Shown: piece by piece, positions 1-8,306 of the stretch | Numbering within the stretch: the first letter of the stretch is position 1 | How the letters are laid out: each line of letters begins with the position of its first letter | Assembly: GCA_018398765.1 (NCBI GenBank) | Contig: JAHBMJ010003148.1 | Span: 1 to 12,864 of the forward strand | Reading direction: 5' to 3' | DNA: 12,864 bases | Source: Chromera velia | Taxonomy: Eukaryota > Sar > Chromeraceae | Made by a program: the position numbers and the translations under genes | The notes under the pieces: model-generated | The model's input: only the letters and a program-made list of their open reading frames with translations | What the model was told of the DNA's origin: nothing | The model's database searches: none

Positions 1-317
1 ATCCGAGTAGGGTCCGTGCCGTCGTAGAGCATTCCTTGCATTGCCTCGTTGAAGTGGTGAGCGACGAGGCCCTTTGTCTCCTCCCAATCTGTCTTGAAGG
101 TCACGGACTTGATGAGAACATCCGGATGATCTCCACCAAGACCTGCGAGGGTGGTGGGATCACTTACTACCTCATGCGGATCTTGAGGCTCCACCGTCAC
201 GTGCTCAAATTGAATGTCTTTGCCATTCAAGAGCTGATCCTTTGCCCGAGTGGCATATAGATCGTTCTTATCAACTGCCTGCGGCGAGAAATGCCCAGCC
301 TGACTCCTTGCCGCCAT
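1..317 (-). CDS. N-terminal part of an unrecognised protein, cut by the window edge
   Basis: Reading the minus strand from the ATG at 317-315, the frame stays open for 105 codons and leaves the window without a stop. The start has a strong context (CAGCCATGG). The protein begins MAARSQAGHFSPQ and later has an acidic stretch and WEETKGLVAHHF. It is mixed and soluble-looking, with no signal peptide, membrane segment or low complexity, which favours a real coding region. Just before the ATG the minus strand reads TATTTACAG, which resembles a 3' splice site, so a non-coding first exon may lie further right. I do not recognise the family. A fragment of a mobile-element protein cannot be excluded because only about 105 residues are visible. 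Confidence 0.55.
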   Translation of the reverse strand, partial: MAARSQAGHFSPQAVDKNDLYATRAKDQLLNGKDIQFEHVTVEPQDPHEVVSDPTTLAGLGGDHPDVLIKSVTFKTDWEETKGLVAHHFNEAMQGMLYDGTDPTR

Positions 318-349
318 GGCTGTAAATACTTAAGACAGAAGAACTGACG

Positions 350-1064
350 ATGTTTAGACAGAGACTGGAGAAAGAAGAAGAGACTGCTCTGTGCGACGTT
401 TCTCTGACAAACCACCACGCCCCACTTCCGTCACCACCTGACGAGACTTTAGGGCTTATAAGTCTTTCCTACATGGGTAAGTCTGTTCCATTAGAGTCCA
501 AGTACGTTCATGCCTTTCCATCAATGATCTACTTCAATCATCTATGGTTTTATTTCTGTGCATGCTTTTCGTGCGGCTTAATTCAATCAGATGTATATCG
601 CTTTCCATGCATTTAATTCGCTCAATTCCTCGCTCGTACTGCGCGGTGCGCGGTGCCGCTGCGCGTTGGTGCCTTTGTGTTTTGTCAGTCTCGCGTTGGT
701 CTGGCTTGGCGCGCCTCTCTATGCCGATTTGCCTTTCACTAGGGCTTCATCACTGTCACACATATTTCAAATGATGTTTGAGTTGTTTTGATTGATTGAT
801 TGATTGATTGATGTATTGAGTTACATTGAGTTGAACTTAATAAAAGATAAATTAAGTGTTGTAATTTACTTTAATTTGCTAAGTTTTAAGATTGCAGGAG
901 CAGTAAAAGCAAAATTGCAGATCGCAGCTATTAGGGGAGTGTTAGCATGTATCATGAGAGCAAGAGGAAAACGTTGTACAACAAAGAGGGGGGCGATGTC
1001 ACTCGAGACAGCGGCAGGTTTGGCGGCTGTCCAGGCGCCGGAGGAAGACGGCGACTGGGCTTAA
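350..1064 (+). CDS. Candidate small two-exon gene, product unknown
   Basis: Exon 1 would run from the ATG at 350 to 476 and exon 2 from 898 to 1064 (TAA). The donor at 477 is GGTAAGT and the acceptor at 891-897 is ATTGCAG. Both break a codon after its first base, so splicing keeps the frame and gives a protein of about 98 residues. Base composition changes sharply from AT-rich before 897 to GC-richer in exon 2. Exon 2 encodes a basic stretch (RARGKRCTTKRG) and an acidic end (PEEDGDWA). The region lies 32 bp from, and divergent to, the minus-strand gene at 1-317. A one-in-three phase match can occur by chance and no family is recognised, so this remains tentative. Confidence 0.22.
788..813. 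repeat. TTGA/TGAT tetranucleotide microsatellite
   Basis: About six perfect copies of a four-base unit lie at the border between mixed-composition DNA and an AT-rich stretch. If the candidate gene at 350-1064 is real, the repeat is in its intron. Confidence 0.9.
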
Positions 1065-1675
1065 TGGAAGAAATAATTCAACTGAACTAGTTAGAAAAAT
1101 ATAAAGTCGATCATTATGCATATATGTAAACTATAATTCAAAAGTTTTTGCTTTAGATCGAGATTTTAATTGTTTATAGTCTTTTTAATTATAAAATTTT
1201 AAGGGCAAAAGAAAATGAAGAAAAGTGACGCATTTTACAATGTAGGTAAGTCAAGTTCTGTTGGATGAAGTTTTTCTTTTTTTTTTAATGTCAACCTTCA
1301 AGTTGAGTTTTTTTTTCTTCAGTAAAATTTTAATCGCGGGATTCCGGCTTGCGTGAAGGCCATGTGTGCAAGGATCTGGGGGGTGGGGTGCAGTCTTGTC
1401 TTGTCTTGTCTTGTCGGCGGACTCTCGTCCACCACGGGGCTATGGCTATCCACTGGGATACACTTCGCCGAGTTAGTCCCATACCCCATATGCATGTTTG
1501 CCCCCCCTCCCACTGAGGCAGTCTGGTAAAACTTCAGTCATGCAGGATGTCAAACATACTTTCCTAACTACACCTTTCCCCCGCCCCTGCCTCTGCCGCA
1601 TGGCAGGTCTGTCTGACTGTCACAGCCTTGAAGTCCACCCTACTGCATGACCTGACAGCCTGAGATATTCTTACC
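1065..1675. other. Non-coding stretch, AT-rich then GC-richer
   Basis: No convincing gene is seen. Positions 1065-1340 are AT-rich with T runs. A donor-like GGTAAGT lies near 1244-1250, and a T-rich tract ending in CAG near 1321 resembles an acceptor. From 1340 the composition turns GC-richer, and a TCTTG pentanucleotide repeat occupies 1394-1415. A 64-codon minus-strand open frame at 1319-1513 has no recognisable features. This may be spacer or untranslated sequence. Confidence 0.5.
1394..1415. repeat. TCTTG pentanucleotide repeat
   Basis: Four tandem copies of TCTTG plus two bases are read directly from the sequence, in non-coding DNA. Confidence 0.85.
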
Positions 1676-2457
1676 ATGCCTGAGGTCTCTCCCGCCTCTC
1701 CCCTCTCAGTCGTCCGCTGTGCACCATCCAATGCTGGACTAACGAAACGACCAAGTCTAACGTTCCATCAGTCGCCATGGCACTGTGGAACGCCCCCACC
1801 CCCCCATCCGTCACCACCCTTTCCTTCTTTCTTGTATCTCTCTCTTCCCCTTTCTCTTCCGTTCTCTTTCCTCTCTTTTCGTTCTCTTCATCCTGCAGTG
1901 GGCTCGCAGTTCGTCGATCTGCTGATATCAGTACGCTGCCGCCGCGGGGCCGCGGCGAGGCCGGCCGCCGTGCAACCGCGCCGCGAGGCGCGTGTACGTA
2001 CGTGCGCTTTACACGTGCGTGCGTTTGGGTACAAAATGGTACAAACCTTGCATGGAAGACTCGCAAATACTGGCTTTCCAGCCAGCAACCATCGAATGTC
2101 ATCAAATGATTCCACGGTCCACTTCGATCCCACTTCTTGCACCGCTTTGTCGTACTTCTTTCAGTGTTGCAAGGCAGACCCCGTAAAATGGACAATTGTC
2201 CTCCAGTGGCTGTGCCGTGCAAACTTTGTTTTTGAGGGTCTGTCTGACATGGTGCATCTTTGACGATTCGTTTTGTAAGTCCTGCGAGTTTGGGCAGCTC
2301 CCAGGTTGCAGGAGGTTGCTCTGTCGTTCTGTCTCTGGTTTTGTCGAGCTTGTTTGTTCTTTTTTATCGTGCAGGCGAGGAGGGGAGATTTGCTGCCCGC
2401 TTTCGTCTCCTGACAAGAGGAACAAAGAAAGAGGGGATCGTATATATTTGGGAGAAA
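1676..2457 (+). promoter_or_regulatory. 5' flank and probable untranslated exons of the gene at 2458
   Basis: A long pyrimidine tract (about 1800-1895) ends in TCCTGCAG at 1889-1896 and looks like a 3' splice site. It is followed by a very GC- and CpG-rich block at 1934-1990. A second possible small intron runs from GTAAGT at 2275 to a T-rich tract ending GTGCAG at 2374, about 84 bp before the start codon. These signals suggest that the transcript of the next gene begins upstream and has spliced untranslated exons. Open frames on both strands overlap here, but they follow the pyrimidine tract and look like composition artefacts. No promoter element can be fixed with confidence. Confidence 0.35.
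2275..2374 (+). other. Possible 5' UTR intron (100 bp)
   Basis: The donor is TTTTGTAAGTCC and the acceptor is a T-rich tract ending GTGCAG. It precedes the ATG at 2458. At 100 bp it is shorter than the three coding introns of this gene (338, 366 and 703 bp), which lowers confidence. The frame upstream of the ATG is open to 2260, so a longer N-terminus is also possible. Confidence 0.3.
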
Positions 2458-5400
2458 ATGGACATTCTGTTCGATGCCCACAATGACACGAGCGAGTCTG
2501 ACTACGAGTCTTCTCGTTCAAGCAGCAGTTCCGTCAGTAGCTCAGACGAAGGAGCAGACACCCCTATAGGAGCGAATCAAGGGCACCCCAATCACCATAA
2601 TCTTCACCAACCTCACCCTCCTACAAGTGCTGCCGGGAACGCTTTTCATGTCCCTGCCCCACCTCCGCCACCCCCTGGCCCTTACCAGCAGATAGTGCCG
2701 GGTATGCCGTCTGCTGATCCGCGAGGACTCACAGGTCTGTGTGGGCGCGGCAAGTGGGGGTCGTTCAGGTGTGAACGCTAGAACGGTATCTTGCCGTCTC
2801 CTCTGACCTTGGTCATCACTGTCCTTGCAGCAGCCTCTTGACCTCTCCAAAACTTGTGTTTCTTCTTGCAATCTCGGCCTCCTTTCTTCAAATCTCTTCA
2901 GTTTAGTATTCTGGTTTGTCATCTGTCTGCATTTCCCCCCCTCTGTCCTCATCCGTCGTGCGTCTCCCTTTTTTCTCCTCTCCTCTCCTCTCCTCTCCTC
3001 TCTTGGCAACTAACCCCCCTGTTTCGCCTTCTTTTCTCGCGCCCCTGCGGCTGCTCTTGTTCCTTCTTGCAGGGCAAATAGAGAATGGTCCTTCAGGCTA
3101 CTCCCACTCGCACTTGAGGGGGATAAACTCCCAAACACCCCATTTTCCACAGGGACCCCCCCACGCAATGCCCCCGGCACAGGGGCAGGGGGTGCGGGTG
3201 GCTCAGGAACCTCATGTGCCGTCTCTGGGAGAGGAGGGCCACGACCTGTCTCTTTCTTCGGGAGGTCACACCCACATGCGCAGCCAGGGACACCAGGGAG
3301 TTCCTCAAGTACCCCCTCAGTACAGGCCTGCAGGTCCCCCTCCTCCCTCTCTCCCGTCTCGCCCAGCGCGGCAGCCTGGAGGAACGAGGGGCGAGCAAGT
3401 GCTGCCCCCCCATTTGAGTGGAGACGCCAGTGCAGACAGTCGCAGCAGGGCGGGGGCACAAGGGAGTGCGGGGGCTGTGCGATCAAAGGGAAAGGGAGGT
3501 CGGCCCGAGGGTGGGTGGGTGAGTTGTTTGTGTTTCTTCCTTTTTTCGAAGCAAACCTGCTCGGACATTCAGTTTTCTGATCTTAGTTTTCTCTCATCCT
3601 GTTCAGTATCAAGAAAAAAAGAAAACGTGACCCGTACAGCCTGCTCCATTTTCTTTTCTGGATCTTTTTGGTCTTCCTTCCGGTGTCTTCGTGTGATCAT
3701 TCGCATACCTCTTACCTCCTTCCTTCTTTCTTCCTTACTTCCTTCCTTCTGCACCACTCTGCATACGCGAGGGAGAGTGCTGGCAGACCCTCCGAAGTCC
3801 AGCCGGAGAAGCCCGTCATTGCATGCTGTCTGTCTGTCTGTCCCATCTGATTCTCTCCCTCCCTCCCTCCCTGCAGTAGCGCCCCCTCCCGCACCGCCTC
3901 CTCGGCCCCCGTCCCCCAACCACACGCAGGCCGGCAAAGAAAGGACAAAAGTGGGGGCCGGGGGGAGAGTCGTTCATTACATTCAAGACGCGGGGGGCAA
4001 GGGCGGGAAGAAGCGGAGGAGGCAACATGGGGGTATTAGCAGTGGGAGTGGGAGCAGCAGCAGCAGTAGCAGCAGTGGGAGTCGAGACAGTTCTAGCAGT
4101 AGCGGCAGCGGGAGCAGCAGTAGTAGTGGGAGCGACTCTAGTTCGGACGATTCTTCGTTGTCTTCGGATTCAGAGAGAAATTTGTCTCCGAGGAACAAAA
4201 AACGGAAAGCGTCCAAGAAGACAGCACCGCCGCACTACCCACACGAACCATCACCACCACCAGCACAAAAGAGACCACCCCCCACAGCCAAAAGCCGGCA
4301 GCAGCACCCCACAAAAGGCCCACCACCCCCTGCAGGCGCCACTGGCCGTTCTGCAGCTGCAAGAAATACAGGGGGTAAAAAAAATGAGGCCAAGTCCAAA
4401 CCACCCTCAAAAGCAGCAGCAGCAGCAGCGCAAGCTGAGGGACTTGGGCCGTCTGGTGGTGGGTCCAGTAGTCGGCAGAGGGCACGCGAGAGAGAGCGTC
4501 AACTGACGCACGCCCAAGGGGGTGCCGGTGCTTTCCCCCCCGCTCCATCAGCAGGTCGAATCGATGCCTACGGAGGGACCACAGGGAGTGCATACCCCCC
4601 AAACCCTCAGTACCCCCCACCAGGCTCTCAGACGGCTGTGAGTGCTGCAGCTCTCGCGTCCTCCTCCAGCTCTCAGGGAGGCCCCGTCAGTCATGTGTAC
4701 ATAGGCGTAAGGCCTTCGGAGGGCTTGAAAGATGCAGACAAGCAGGGGACGGCTGTGATGCCATCGGGGGCAGGGGCAGGGACTGAAGGGGAGACGCCTG
4801 CTGCTGCTGCCCAGGCTGCTGGCATGATCGACCCGGCAGCGTTGGTGTCTGATTTCCGTCTCCCTGCCGATCGGATGAGGACAATAGAAGACGTGGTGAA
4901 GAAACTCCGTTTAGAGGTCGACTGTGAGGGTCTGAGACCTTGGTTAGAGGACAGGTCCTGCGAATTTCCCTCGTACCTCTCGACTGGAGAGAATCCCTCG
5001 TTGGATGAGGCAGACTGTGTGCAGGTGGAGTCAAAAGAAGATGAAACGATGGGGGTGCCGTCTGACGTCTCCTCAGGAGGGGGGGGGGATCCTCTGTCAC
5101 CCTCCTCCTCCGCGTTCTCTGCTCCCCCCCCCCACGCTGTCCCCGTTGTACGCATCGACTCCCACGCAGACTTTGAACACCACAGGTTGATGTTGACCAC
5201 CCAGCTGAAGCCGCTGTACAACCGCCTGTTGACCTCCCTCACGAGAAACTGCGACCAGTTCAAATCATACGTCTCACTGGTACGTGGCACAGCCTTCGTT
5301 CGTTCAAGAAGGGAGGCAGGAGGAACAGGTGGAGAAAGGCACAAGAAATGGCCTGTCTGCATCAATTGTGATCGAATCGTTGAGCCTTTTTGTGCGTGTT

Positions 5401-6483
5401 TAAATCCTTTTGGATAGATGTCGCAATGCATTTATGCATCCATCCAGCCATCCATCCATCCATCCATGGAGTGTCTGTTGGAGAATGAATGCCCATCAGA
5501 GGCAAAGAAAGACGGAGTCCTCTCGTTTGGCTTTTCTTCTTGTCTCTCGCACCATTCATTGTCCCGTCGTATCCATTTTGTTTTGTTTGTTTTTTTTGTT
5601 TTGGCAGTCAGAAAGCAATTCTTCTCTCTTTTGGGCCGTCTGTCACTCAGGGCTTCTCCCTCCCCTTCCTCTTTCCGTCTCCTTCCTTCCTGCCTCTTTC
5701 TTTTCTGGGCGGGCCCTGATCGTGAATGAGATCTTCCCCTTGAATGGGCGTGTTTCCTCTTGCTGTTCTTTTGGCTGTGTCCTTGACGCTAGATCTCCTT
5801 GGGGTGGACAGAATGCGTACACACATATTGAAACACATACACACATGCACCCACACACTCACACACACACACACGCATAAACAAACAAACAACGAAGAGG
5901 GGGGAGGGGCGGGAAGACAAGAGAGAAGACGTTGCGGTTTCGCACTTTTCCCTTTTGCACCCGTTCTTTTCTCTTTCTGCAGATCGAGGCTTGTCAGGCA
6001 GAATATGACAAATTAAAGCAGGAGAATGCCAGTGGGACGTGTACGGCAGAGAGGGCCGCAGAAATTCCTGCGCAGATGATGAAGCAGGCTGAAGGTGTCA
6101 ACAGAGCCAGAACGAGAATTCGAAATACTTTTGCGAGAAGGAAGGGGGATCTTGTCGCCTGTCGGTGCGCACTCCTTGCTCTTCAAGGAATGATTTTAGG
6201 CATGCAGGCCGCTGCCTTCTCCTTCGTATCCCGGCAGCTTCCCGTGCAGACAACTACCCCTACTGGCACCCCTCCCACACAAGTCCTCTCTCCTCAGCAG
6301 CCGCATACGCAGATGATAGCCTCGTCGTCGCGGGGGCATCACCATCCACACCCGTACCCGCACCCACACCCCCATCAGCAGCAACTCCACCTGAGCCTAG
6401 GCCAGCACCCATCGTTCCCCATGCAGACGGTGCCGTCTCCTTCTCAGCGACTTCATCGCTTTCCGCCCTCGGCTCTCAGCTAG
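2458..6483 (+). CDS. Four-exon gene for an 872-aa disordered Ser/Pro/His-rich protein, probably nuclear
   Basis: Exons are 2458-2734, 3073-3510, 3877-5279 and 5983-6483 (TAG). Junction phases agree at all three introns (1, 1 and 0). The product is mostly low complexity. Residues 1-34 are Ser/acidic (it starts MDILFDAHNDTSESD), followed by Pro/His-rich sequence. A basic cluster GKKRRR lies near 283. A Ser/Gly/Asp tract spans about 290-338, followed by NKKRKASKK near 346. Pro, Ala and Gln tracts continue to about 550. Better-folded parts are at about 555-610 (DFRLPADRMRTIEDVVKKLRL) and a helical segment at about 668-790 spanning the last junction. The C-terminus is His/Pro-rich (about 826-850). 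Basic clusters beside Ser tracts suggest a nuclear, chromatin or RNA-related role, but this is inference. No named domain is recognised. Start choice: this ATG opens the conserved-looking acidic N-terminus. Confidence 0.72.
2735..3072 (+). other. Intron 1 (338 bp)
   Basis: The donor is ACAG/GTCTGT and the acceptor is a pyrimidine-rich tract ending TTCTTGCAG. Both sides are phase 1, so the joined codon reads Gly. A TCTCC pentanucleotide repeat lies at 2974-3003. A nearby alternative donor at 2770 (GTGTGA) is in the wrong phase for this acceptor. Confidence 0.7.
2974..3003. repeat. TCTCC pentanucleotide repeat in intron 1
   Basis: About five to six copies of CTCCT/TCTCC form the polypyrimidine stretch upstream of the intron 1 acceptor. 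Confidence 0.85.
3511..3876 (+). other. Intron 2 (366 bp) with three overlapping donors
   Basis: The donor region reads GTGGGTGGGTGAGT, giving GT at 3511, 3515 and 3519 in three different phases. Only 3511 (phase 1) keeps the frame with the acceptor CCCTGCAG at 3869-3876. The intron has no stop codon in the reading frame, so retention would stay open, but its translation is pyrimidine-tract sequence and it has a classical TTCC/CCCT-rich 3' end. It is called an intron because of the signals and the phase match. Confidence 0.6.
5437..5468. repeat. CATC tetranucleotide repeat
   Basis: Tandem CATC units with one interruption (CAGC), within intron 3. Confidence 0.85.
5821..5878. repeat. CA-rich microsatellite
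   Basis: Imperfect CA dinucleotide repeat within intron 3. Several open frames crossing it encode only His/Thr or Cys/Val runs and are artefacts. Confidence 0.85.
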
Positions 6484-6644
6484 CTCCTTCACTCTCTTTC
6501 TCTCTCTCTCTCGATCAGTCGCTCGATCGCACCTCTCTGCCATTGTTTCCACTGATTGACATCTGATCGCGTTTTCCACAGAGAGAGAGAGAGAGAGAAG
6601 ACCCCGGGGCAAGGGTAAGGAAGGAAAGACCCTAGATCGATCGA

Positions 6645-6662
6645 GGGGGGGGGGGGGGGGGG
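6645..6662. repeat. Homopolymer run of 18 G
   Basis: Uninterrupted G run about 160 bp after the stop codon of the gene ending at 6483. Its exact length may be unreliable in sequencing. Confidence 0.85.
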
Positions 6663-7159
6663 TCCGTTGTCTCCTTCCTAGCCGTCTCTGTGGGGGGGTG
6701 GTCAGGTCGGTGAGTGGTTCCTGACTAAGTCTGGTGGTAGGAGCGGGATTGAGAAAGAGATCAAAACAGAGGGGGGAATCCGTTGTCTGTTTCTCCTGCA
6801 AGTGGTAGCGATTTGTGGTTGCGCTGGGGGAACTTGTCTGAACTTTAAAGGTGGTCGTGCAAAGGAGGAGAGCCGACCCACGGAACGAGTTTGTGTCGAG
6901 GGACAGTGTCAAGTGAAGCAGAAAGTCAAACTCAGAGAGAGAACAGGGCACAGAGATTGATTACATGAATGAGTATGAGATGTTCTGCTATGAATGAATG
7001 ATAGGTGAATTAATTGATTTGTTTCGGCCGGCTTCTTGGTGATTTTCTTCGTGTTACCATTTCCTCCTTCTTTCTCTCTCCAACGATCAGGCTTTCTTTC
7101 TCTCGTCCTTCTCTCTGTCGCACTCTTTCACTCTCCCGCTCCCTCTCTGTCTGTCTGTG

Positions 7160-7160
<1 letters not shown>

Positions 7161-7229
<69 letters not shown>

Positions 7230-7232
7230 TGT
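7161..7232. repeat. Compound CT/GT microsatellite
   Basis: Sixteen CT units (7161-7192) run directly into GT units (7193-7232) with one GTAT interruption. Confidence 0.9.
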
Positions 7233-7560
7233 CTACGATATGGTATCTAGCTAGGTATCTAGCACAGTATGTGAAATTTGACAGCGATTCTAGAAGCGAT
7301 TTCTTCAGACATGGGTATAGCTCTAGAGGTAGCTAAACATGTCATATGTACTGTGACCATATAGAATTCGTTCCAATTTTTGCTCAAATTCTGATATTAT
7401 TATGTAAAATTCGATCGATCACTCTTATAAACTCTTATCCATTTTTTGCTAGATTTTTTGGAAGCAACATTTACTAGGTCATTCAGCTTATTTACTATTA
7501 AATTATTAGTACTAATTTAGATTTGATAACTTAAACAAGTCTTTTTAAATTTTAAGTAAG

Positions 7561-7889
7561 TAAAATTAATAGATGATCTACTGGCTGCCTCCAGCCGTAC
7601 ATTCACTTGTGCACATCACTTCTTACAGCTCCCTGTCTCCAGGTGAGTGTCCGTCCATACATTGTCCACAATTCCCGGTATTTAAGCAGCACAGCCATCA
7701 GTTTACATCTCTTGCATGTATTATCATTAATTGACATGCGTACATAGATGCCTAAATTAATTCCGTCACCGCTGAAAGCATGCAAATAATTCATATTACG
7801 AATCACATATCACGCGGTATGCGCGCGGCACCTTCACGGACCATCCTGGCACACTCATGCAATTGCTGCGTGACTGTGTATCAATTTCA
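7561..7889 (-). repeat. 3' LTR (329 bp)
   Basis: This is the left copy of the direct repeat. Against the right copy I count about 18 substitutions, some 15 of them transitions, and one 12-base insertion near 7793-7804. The outer dinucleotide is TA rather than TG. A TTAAATAC motif on the minus strand is a possible TATA-like element, and ATTTGCAT is present in both copies. Confidence 0.88.
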
Positions 7890-7905
7890 CTCACCCCCTT
7901 CTTCC
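7890..7905 (-). other. Polypurine tract of the retrotransposon
   Basis: On the minus strand this reads GGAAGAAGGGGGTGAG, 15 purines of 16, directly abutting the 3' LTR. This is where plus-strand DNA synthesis is primed in LTR elements. Confidence 0.7.
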
Positions 7906-8040
7906 AGCAGTAAAGAGTTTGAATGACTCGAACGGATGCCATTGGATGATTCTAAGATTGATGCAAGCATAAATCACGCATGCACCCCCTGTTTTTCTGT
8001 GCCAGCGCCTCCACTGGACTTCCTTTCTTCACGTGTTCTG

Positions 8041-8152
8041 CCACCCCCTCCAGTGGTCTTTGCGTCTGGCGTCTCCACCAGGACTTTGTTGTGCTGTCAC
8101 CCTCTCCGGTGGTCTTTGCGCCTGGCCTCTCCACCAGGACTTTGTTTTGTGA
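8041..8152. repeat. Imperfect 56-bp tandem repeat
   Basis: Two adjacent copies share GGTCTTTGCG (8055 and 8111) and CTCCACCAGGACTTTGTT. A weaker partial copy precedes them (CTCCACTGGACTTC). Confidence 0.7.
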
Positions 8153-8168
8153 GCGCCTCCACTCACAT

Positions 8169-8169
<1 letters not shown>

Positions 8170-8201
<32 letters not shown>
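8170..8201. repeat. CT microsatellite inside the element
   Basis: Sixteen CT units. On the element's coding strand this is an AG run, in the 3' part of the interior. Confidence 0.9.
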
Positions 8202-8204
<3 letters not shown>

Positions 8205-8306
8205 AATTTCATGAGCGCCTCCACTCATCATTCTTCTTTCTCTCCTTCTGATTTCACAGCATGTTCTTCTCTTCATGCACCTCTGCCCTGTCACTCAATT
8301 TCTTCT

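Larger units (their letters stand above)
5280..5982 (+). other. Intron 3 (703 bp)
   Basis: The donor is CTG/GTACGT and the acceptor is TTTCTGCAG before ATCGAGGC, both phase 0. Retention would end the protein after 46 extra codons at 5415-5417. The intron holds a CATC repeat (5437-5468) and a CA-rich microsatellite (5821-5878). Confidence 0.7.
6484..7555. other. Intergenic stretch: 3' flank, simple repeats, AT-rich DNA
   Basis: No gene is supported. It includes an AG repeat at about 6580-6599, a run of 18 G at 6645-6662, a CT-then-GT microsatellite at 7161-7232, and AT-rich sequence from about 7250 that adjoins the retrotransposon. A minus-strand open frame at 6397-6951 translates to Arg/Ser/Pro-rich sequence and overlaps the end of the upstream gene and the G run. 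I regard it as chance. Confidence 0.6.
7906..8306. other. Non-coding interior of the element between gag and the polypurine tract
   Basis: This holds an imperfect tandem repeat with a 56-bp period (about 8041-8152, with a degenerate earlier partial copy) and a CT dinucleotide run at 8170-8201. A 90-codon minus-strand frame (7952-8224) crosses both repeats. Because 56 is not a multiple of three and the frame contains an Arg-Glu dinucleotide-repeat run, it does not look like a conserved protein. Confidence 0.6.

Noticed and set aside
1671-2222. 183-codon minus-strand frame, with a 195-codon frame on the opposite strand
   Set aside because: Both depend on the long pyrimidine tract, which gives Arg/Glu/Lys or Ser/Leu/Phe runs. 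No domain is recognisable, and the plus-strand splice signals explain the tract better.
2916-5417. One continuous 833-codon frame over exons 2 and 3
   Set aside because: It includes intron 1's end and all of intron 2, whose translations are pyrimidine-tract Ser/Leu/Phe/Pro runs, and classical donors and acceptors in matching phase exclude them.
4691-5431. 246-codon minus-strand frame
   Set aside because: It lies opposite exon 3 of the plus-strand gene and looks like its mirror. It has no independent start context or domain.
6397-6951. 184-codon minus-strand frame
   Set aside because: It overlaps the 3' end of the Ser/His-rich gene, crosses the G run, and encodes low-complexity Arg/Ser/Pro sequence.
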